NCBI GenBank assembly: GCA_017643215.1
Contig: JAEPNV010000003.1
Coordinates: 124,001 to 188,000 of the forward strand
Source of the DNA: Roseibium sp.
Lineage (GTDB): Bacteria > Pseudomonadota > Alphaproteobacteria > Rhizobiales > Stappiaceae
Direction of reading: 5' to 3'
DNA: 64,000 nucleotides
The notes under the pieces were generated by a model, which was given only the letters and a program-made list of their open reading frames with translations, made no database searches and had not been told where the DNA came from. Position numbers and translations under genes: made by a program. Each line of letters begins with the position of its first letter. Position 1 is the stretch's first letter. Shown piece after piece: positions 59,427 to 64,000 of this stretch.

Positions 59427-60374
59427 ATGCTGTATAAATCGCTATTGGCTGGCGCATTCATCATGATGACAGCGCACACCGCGGTCGCACAGGTCGTCGC
59501 GCTGGGTTCGACCGCCCGCGGCGGCACGAGCCAGATCGGCCGCGCCCTGTCCGCCGCGGTTTCCGAAGCCTCGCCGCTGCAAATGCGTCCGCAGGAAGTC
59601 GCCAACACCGCGGATTACATTCCGCTGGTCAATGCCGGCGAGCTGGAGTTCGGCATCGCCAATGTTGTCCAGACGTATTTCGCCTACACCGGAACCGGCA
59701 TGTCGGACGGGCGGCCCAACGAAAACCTCCGGATGGTCGCGACGCTGATGCCCTTCCGGGCCGGCTTCATCGTGCCAGCCGACAGCGATGTGCAATCCGT
59801 CTCTGATCTGAAGGGAAAGCGCGTGCCGTCCTTTTCCAAGGGCGCGCTGGGTGAGCACGTGGTCAATGCCTATCTCGCCAATGCGGGTATGACGCCGGAT
59901 GATGTGTCGAACGTACCGGTGCCCAATTTCCCGCGCATGTGGGCGAGTTTCGGTGAAGGGTCGACCGACGTGACCGTCGTCGTGGTCGGCGCGGCCACCG
60001 CGCGCGAATTTCATGCGACCATGGGCGGCATCCGCTACATCGATTTCGACGAATCGGAAGAAGCCGTCACGCGGATGAATGAATGGCTGCCGCAGATGTA
60101 CCTTTTGCGGGTCGATCCGTCCTCCGGCATTCCGGGCATCGAGGCGCCGACGGATGTGATGGCCTATGACTACACGCTGTTCGCATCCAAGGACACGAGC
60201 GATGAACAGGTCTATGAGGTCGTCAAGGCGCTCTATGAATCTGAAGAAAACCTGCTCGCGACCGGTCCGTTCTTCGACGGCTTTGACGGCGACCGGATGG
60301 GCAAGGACGTGAACCTGCCTTACCATCCTGGCGCTGTGAAGTTCTTCGAGGAAAAGGGCATTTGGAACCGCTGA
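59427..60374 (+). CDS. TAXI-family TRAP transporter solute-binding protein
   Basis: A 315-residue periplasmic protein with a signal peptide (LLAGAFIMMTAHTAVAQ). The TAXI pattern is evident: LGSTARGGTSQIGRALSAAV, NAGELEFGIANVVQTYFAYT, LMPFRAGFIVPADSDVQSVS and DLKGKRVPSFSKG. It captures a carboxylate-type ligand for the TRAP permease coded 28 bp downstream. GGGAGAG lies ~8 nt before the ATG at 59427. TAXI systems lack structurally known substrates in most cases; the operon suggests an organic or aromatic acid. Confidence 0.93.
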   Translation: MLYKSLLAGAFIMMTAHTAVAQVVALGSTARGGTSQIGRALSAAVSEASPLQMRPQEVANTADYIPLVNAGELEFGIANVVQTYFAYTGTGMSDGRPNENLRMVATLMPFRAGFIVPADSDVQSVSDLKGKRVPSFSKGALGEHVVNAYLANAGMTPDDVSNVPVPNFPRMWASFGEGSTDVTVVVVGAATAREFHATMGGIRYIDFDESEEAVTRMNEWLPQMYLLRVDPSSGIPGIEAPTDVMAYDYTLFASKDTSDEQVYEVVKALYESEENLLATGPFFDGFDGDRMGKDVNLPYHPGAVKFFEEKGIWNR

Positions 60375-60402
60375 TCGTCGAACCGGCGAAGAGGCACGGC
60401 TG

Positions 60403-62316
60403 ATGCGGCCATCTGCAATCCACGTTGGCGCGGCCGTTGGTGCGGCCCTGATCCCGATCCTGGCGCTCCTTTGGGCGTCAGGGGCGCCGCTGTTTTTGGG
60501 CATCCGGATCTGGACCGAGCAACTGCTGATCGCCAGCGTGGCGCTCGCCATGGGCCTTTGTTTTCTCAAGCGCTCGTTCGCGCGGCGGGCGCGCGAGGCG
60601 GAAGACGCGCCCTGGTACGACCGGATCGCCGCCCTTTTTGCCTTCGCCTACGGCATCTATCTCGTTTGGCGGTTTCCGTATCTGACAGAAAACCTGTTTT
60701 ACGCCCAGGACGAGGCCCTGATTGTTGCCTCCATCGGGCTGGTGCTGCTGCTGGAAACCGTGCGCCGGGCCATCGGCTGGCCGCTCATCGCCATTCTCGG
60801 CGCGATCTGCCTTTACGCGCTGTTTGCCGACCACCTCACCGGCCCCCTGCAGTCGCGGGCGGTCAAGCCTGAACGGCTGGTGATTTTCGCGATCCTGGAC
60901 AGCGCCTCCATGGTCGGGGCGGCCCTCACCATCGCGGTTGTCGTCGTTGTCCCATATGTCGTGCTGGCGCGGCTTTTGATGGCCAGCGGCGGTTCGAGTT
61001 TCTTTTCCGACCTGTCCGTCAGTCTGCTGGGCGGCACGCGCGGCGGCGCGGGCAAGATCGCCGTGCTTGGATCAGCGTTTTTCGGCTCCATTTCCGGCAG
61101 CGCGGTCTCCAACGTCGCCTCCACCGGGGCGATCACCATACCGTTGATGACGAAGGCCGGCTACCGGCCGAAGACCGCCGCGGCGATCGAGGCCTCCTCT
61201 TCCACCGGCGGGCAGCTGGTGCCGCCGATCATGGGGGCATCGGCGTTTCTTCTGGCGGAGAACCTGCGGGTTCCCTATTCCGAGGTGGTCGCCGCCGCGC
61301 TCATTCCCGCCATCTTGTACTATGTCTCTCTCCTCGCTTTCGCCGATTTCGAGGCCGCGCGGCGTGATCTGAAACCGATCGAGGGCGACCGGCCGTCCGT
61401 GTGGTCCGTGCTCAGGCGCGGCTGGTTCGTGCTGATGCCGTTTTTCCTGCTGATCATCGGCCTGTTCGCCTTTAATTTGCGGCCGGAAACGGCGGCGCTC
61501 GTCGCCCTCGGCGCGCTCTTCGTGATCGCCCTGTTCAAGACCTATGAGGGACCGCGGATTTCGGGGCGCGACCTGATCCAGACGCTGGTCGATGCCGGCA
61601 AGATCGCGCTGGACATCATTCTCATTTGCGCCGTGGCCAGCATCGTGATCGGCGTCTTCAACCTGTCCGGCCTGAGCTTTGGTCTGACCTTCTTCCTCGT
61701 TCAGGTGGGCCAGGGGTCGCTGCTCCTGCTGCTCGGCCTGACCGCCGTCCTGTGCATCATTTTGGGCATGGGTTTGCCGACGGTCGGGGTTTATCTGCTG
61801 TTGGCAGCGCTCGCCGCTCCGCCCCTGATCGAGCTCGGGATCCAGCCGATGGCCGCGCATCTATTTGTGCTCTATTTCGGCATGTTGTCGATGATCACGC
61901 CGCCGGTCGCCATCGCCGCCTTTGTCGCGGCCAACATGGCGCGGGCGCCGGCCATGATGACCGCGGTCGAAGCGGTGCGGGTTGGCTGGACCGCGTTTCT
62001 TGTGCCGATGCTGTTTGTCGGTTCTCCGGCCCTCTTGATGATGGGCGCCGGGCCGTTTGACAGCCTTCTGGCGATGGCGACGGCGACCGCCGGGATCTGC
62101 CTTGTGACCGCCGGGGTTGTCGGATGGTTCCGTGTTCTCTTGACGCCGGTCACCCGCATCCTGTGCGTGGCCGTCGGGCTCGCGCTGTTCGTGCCGCATT
62201 CCATGATCGAATTCGGCCCGGCGCTCAACATCGCCGGCGCGATCGGCGGGGCGCTGATCTGGGTTTTTGCGGCCCGTCTGGGCACGGCCGCGGCACCGGC
62301 AGCGAAACGGATCTAA
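60403..62316 (+). CDS. TRAP transporter fused 4TM/12TM permease
   Basis: A 637-residue membrane protein joining the small (DctQ-like) and large (DctM-like) subunits, as is usual with TAXI systems. It has ~16-17 helices. The DctM half includes GSAFFGSISGSAVSNVASTG, ASSSTGGQLVPPIMGASAFL and CIILGMGLPTVGVYLLLAAL, the two gate/Na-site hairpins. It drives solute uptake with the sodium gradient. GAGG lies 8 nt before the ATG. It forms an operon with the binding-protein gene and ends 25 bp before the convergent GntR gene. Confidence 0.94.
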   Translation: MRPSAIHVGAAVGAALIPILALLWASGAPLFLGIRIWTEQLLIASVALAMGLCFLKRSFARRAREAEDAPWYDRIAALFAFAYGIYLVWRFPYLTENLFYAQDEALIVASIGLVLLLETVRRAIGWPLIAILGAICLYALFADHLTGPLQSRAVKPERLVIFAILDSASMVGAALTIAVVVVVPYVVLARLLMASGGSSFFSDLSVSLLGGTRGGAGKIAVLGSAFFGSISGSAVSNVASTGAITIPLMTKAGYRPKTAAAIEASSSTGGQLVPPIMGASAFLLAENLRVPYSEVVAAALIPAILYYVSLLAFADFEAARRDLKPIEGDRPSVWSVLRRGWFVLMPFFLLIIGLFAFNLRPETAALVALGALFVIALFKTYEGPRISGRDLIQTLVDAGKIALDIILICAVASIVIGVFNLSGLSFGLTFFLVQVGQGSLLLLLGLTAVLCIILGMGLPTVGVYLLLAALAAPPLIELGIQPMAAHLFVLYFGMLSMITPPVAIAAFVAANMARAPAMMTAVEAVRVGWTAFLVPMLFVGSPALLMMGAGPFDSLLAMATATAGICLVTAGVVGWFRVLLTPVTRILCVAVGLALFVPHSMIEFGPALNIAGAIGGALIWVFAARLGTAAAPAAKRI

Positions 62317-62341
62317 AACCGCCACAGTCAGGACCGGCGGC

Positions 62342-63103
62342 TTAGGCGCCGCGCAGGCGTTCAATCCGCATGGTGTAGGTGAGTTGGTCCGCCGGGTGCC
62401 AATTGAACGAGGCAATCAGAACACCGCCAGCCGTGCGGTAGCGGCGCAAAAGCTGCAATGCCCACGACCCGTTCGCAAGACCAAGCGTGCGGCTGATCTC
62501 CGCCGGCATGGCGACGGCACGGATCTCCTGCACCACCTCATCGATCGGCCCGTCCGCGTGGCGCTCAAGAAGGCTGAAGAATGGCCCCTCGTGGTCTTCC
62601 AGCGCCGCGACCGCGTCGGCGTAACGCGCTGGAATATAGCTTTGCACGTGGCAGATCGCCCGGCCGCCCGGCTGGGTCCAACGCACGCCCGTGACCTTGA
62701 ACCACTCCTCGCCCGCCTGACCGCCGACGCGTCCGGCAAGTTCGGCATCGAGCACGACCTTCGACGTTTCGTGAAAGACAAACCAGGTTTCCACCGCGAT
62801 CTGGAACAGTTCTTCAAGCGAGTCAAAGGACTGGACGTATTCGGTCTTGGGATCGGTGGACACGACCCGGGTTCCCATGCCCTGCTTCCGGGTGATGTAC
62901 CCGCGGTCGGTCAGGTGCCGGAGCGCCTCGCGCACCGTGAACCGGCTGGTTTCGAATTCCGATGCCAGTTCGATCTCTGTCGGCATGAGCGAGCCCAGAG
63001 GGTAGGCGCCGGCGGCCAGCCGTTCTTCCAAAACGCGTTGGATGCGCTGATAGCGCGGTGCGGCGGCTGTCGGGTCGTCGGATATGGACTTGGAGGGGGG
63101 CAT
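62342..63103 (-). CDS. GntR-family (UTRA domain) transcriptional regulator
   Basis: A 253-residue regulator. Residues ~15-80 hold the winged helix (RYQRIQRVLEERLAAGAYPL, IELASEFETSRFTVREALRH, LTDRGYITRKQGMGTRV). The rest is a UTRA ligand domain (EEWFKVTGVRWTQPGGRAIC ... IPARYADAVAALEDHEGPF ... LQLLRRYR). HutC-type members sense pathway ligands. ATG at 63103 is chosen; longer in-frame starts reach into the operator region. Repeats ATTTGTCCA/TGGACAAAT lie just upstream, and the same word occurs between the divergent catabolic and TRAP operons. I infer that it controls the whole locus. Confidence 0.9.
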   Translation of the reverse strand: MPPSKSISDDPTAAAPRYQRIQRVLEERLAAGAYPLGSLMPTEIELASEFETSRFTVREALRHLTDRGYITRKQGMGTRVVSTDPKTEYVQSFDSLEELFQIAVETWFVFHETSKVVLDAELAGRVGGQAGEEWFKVTGVRWTQPGGRAICHVQSYIPARYADAVAALEDHEGPFFSLLERHADGPIDEVVQEIRAVAMPAEISRTLGLANGSWALQLLRRYRTAGGVLIASFNWHPADQLTYTMRIERLRGA

Positions 63104-63149
63104 GGCAATCCAGCGCGGTTCTTTTTCCTGTGTGCTGTGGTCAATCCAC

Positions 63150-63241
63150 ATTTGTCCAATCAAATATACACGGAAAATGTAAAAATTGATCCCGGCCAAG
63201 GCCCAAATGGCCGATGGCTTGGATTATACATATGGACAAAT
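63150..63241. promoter_or_regulatory. Candidate GntR operators ATTTGTCCA ... TGGACAAAT
   Basis: ATTTGTCCA at 63150-63158 and its reverse complement TGGACAAAT at 63233-63241 bracket the divergent promoter region of the GntR and the second racemase-family gene. Each is next to an ATATACA/TTATACA word. The 75-bp distance allows two separate sites or a loop. Confidence 0.6.
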
Positions 63242-63301
63242 ATCGAGCCAAGGATCATAATAGTCGAACAAATTTAGACATCAGATCAGACGGTTTTGGC
63301 C

Positions 63302-64000
63302 TTGCGGCATCAGTCGACATATGGATGGCGGGCGAAGTTGGGGCTGATCGTGCCGCCGACCAACACGGTCAATGAAAGCGAATGGCGGCTGGCCATGCCC
63401 GATGGCGTGTCCTTTCATACCCACCGCATGGCGCTGCACAGCGACATCGGCACCAAGAGCGGGCGCGAACGGCTCGACCGCGACCTGGATCTTGCCTTTG
63501 ACATGCTCAAGCCGGCCGCGCCCGATGTGATCGCCTATGCCTGCACGGCCGGGTCGATGGTCAACCCTGTCGGCGCCCTCCCCGATGCGCTTCGCGCGCG
63601 CCACGGGATCGAAGCCGTAACGACGTCGGCGGCGGTCATTGCCGCGTTAAAAGCGCTCGGTGCGGTGAAACTGTCCGTTGCAACACCCTACGGACAGGCG
63701 CTCAACCGGCACGAAATGACCTTTCTGGAGGCCAATGGATTTCGCATCCAGCGGATCGCCGGACTGGGGATCGGCGAAAGCGGACCATCGGAATATCCGC
63801 GCATTGCCCGCACCACGCTTGAAGATGTGCGGGCCCATGCCATAGCGACATTCGTGCCGGGCAGCGACGCACTGGTGCTTTTGTGCACCGATTTCCCGAC
63901 GCAGGCGCTGATCACCGACCTGGAGGCGCACCTCGGCGTAGCGGTCGTCACCTCCAATCAGGCGACGCTCTGGGCCTGCCTGCGCGCGGCCGGCATTACC
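63302..64000 (+). CDS. Asp/Glu racemase-fold maleate isomerase/AMDase-like protein, 3' end outside window
   Basis: The open frame begins after a TAG at 63275 and continues to the window end without stop (233 codons visible from a TTG at 63302). It has the opening YGWRAKLGLIVPPTNTVNES, the first catalytic Cys in VIAYACTAGSMVNP (Cys81 by this start), and the second in LVLLCTDFPTQAL, as in maleate cis-trans isomerase and arylmalonate decarboxylase. Start is uncertain; TTG at 63302 or 63296 fit family length and no ATG is near. It is divergent from the GntR gene and probably belongs to the same regulon. Reaction may be maleate to fumarate, or a decarboxylation/racemisation. Confidence 0.8.
   Translation, partial: MRHQSTYGWRAKLGLIVPPTNTVNESEWRLAMPDGVSFHTHRMALHSDIGTKSGRERLDRDLDLAFDMLKPAAPDVIAYACTAGSMVNPVGALPDALRARHGIEAVTTSAAVIAALKALGAVKLSVATPYGQALNRHEMTFLEANGFRIQRIAGLGIGESGPSEYPRIARTTLEDVRAHAIATFVPGSDALVLLCTDFPTQALITDLEAHLGVAVVTSNQATLWACLRAAGIT

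Noticed and set aside
59442..60569. 375-codon minus-strand frame over the TAXI gene
   Set aside because: Antisense to a gene with signal peptide and family motifs; no independent support.

Overview
The window is GC-rich, densely coded chromosomal DNA from an alphaproteobacterium, most likely a member of the Hyphomicrobiales (Rhizobiales). The evidence is the set of core genes (ilvIH with a short Leu/Ile/Val leader peptide, ilvC, serA, pdxJ, metY, ctaA, a DUF2842 protein), the REP-like palindromes typical of that order, and the frequent GTG/TTG starts behind strong GGAG-type ribosome binding sites. Species cannot be named from sequence alone.

Layout. 1-1.1 kb: end of a secreted protein gene and trhO. 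1.2-5.3 kb: a refractile-body (R-body) locus on the minus strand, with an ECF-type sigma factor gene followed by small RebB 'killing trait' proteins, a longer RebB-like protein and coiled-coil or low-complexity accessory proteins. 5.8-9.7 kb: redoxin, phosphinothricin-type acetyltransferase, and a three-gene XRE-led operon with a palindromic operator. 10-11 kb: a 0.95-kb AT-rich mini-island between tRNA-Lys and a 46-nt duplicate of its 3' end. 11-22.3 kb: B12-dependent radical SAM enzyme, ilvIH with an attenuator, DUF3179 protein, PhyH dioxygenase divergent from a LacI-type regulator, and serA with three palindromes in its leader. 22.4-25.2 kb: a RiPP-type cluster with a precursor carrying two GCDSGC cores, a SPASM radical SAM maturase and a helical accessory protein.

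25.6-41.8 kb: pdxJ, a secreted copper amine oxidase, TetR regulator, ilvC, an IS4/Tn5-like insertion sequence set inside an intergenic repeat, enoyl-CoA hydratase-family protein, a stand-alone DnaB-like ATPase, metY, ctaA and others. Several intergenic repeats sit here, including a MITE-like family with ends CCCACTGYTGTCCGG. 39.4-49.1 kb: exopolysaccharide genes (deacetylase, BioF2-type acyltransferase, Wzz/GumC-like, Wza-like, glycosyltransferase, initiating sugar-phosphate transferase, Wzy/ligase-like). 49.1-51 kb: tRNA-Pro followed by accessory DNA (AlbA_2/Schlafen-type gene and a broken cytosine methyltransferase).

53.4-64 kb: a catabolic and uptake locus. A cytosolic-looking substrate-binding-type protein, FAD monooxygenase, SDR, aldehyde dehydrogenase and Asp/Glu-racemase-fold protein lie on the minus strand, divergent from a TAXI-TRAP transporter. 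A GntR/UTRA regulator and a second racemase-family gene, cut by the window edge, follow. Copies of an ATTTGTCCA-type word in both divergent promoter regions suggest one regulator controls the locus, perhaps for an N-heteroaromatic or dicarboxylic acid; the substrate is not evident.

The strongest candidates for undescribed biology are the GCDSGC RiPP cluster and the R-body locus, then the minimal tRNA-Lys island and the 53-64 kb pathway.
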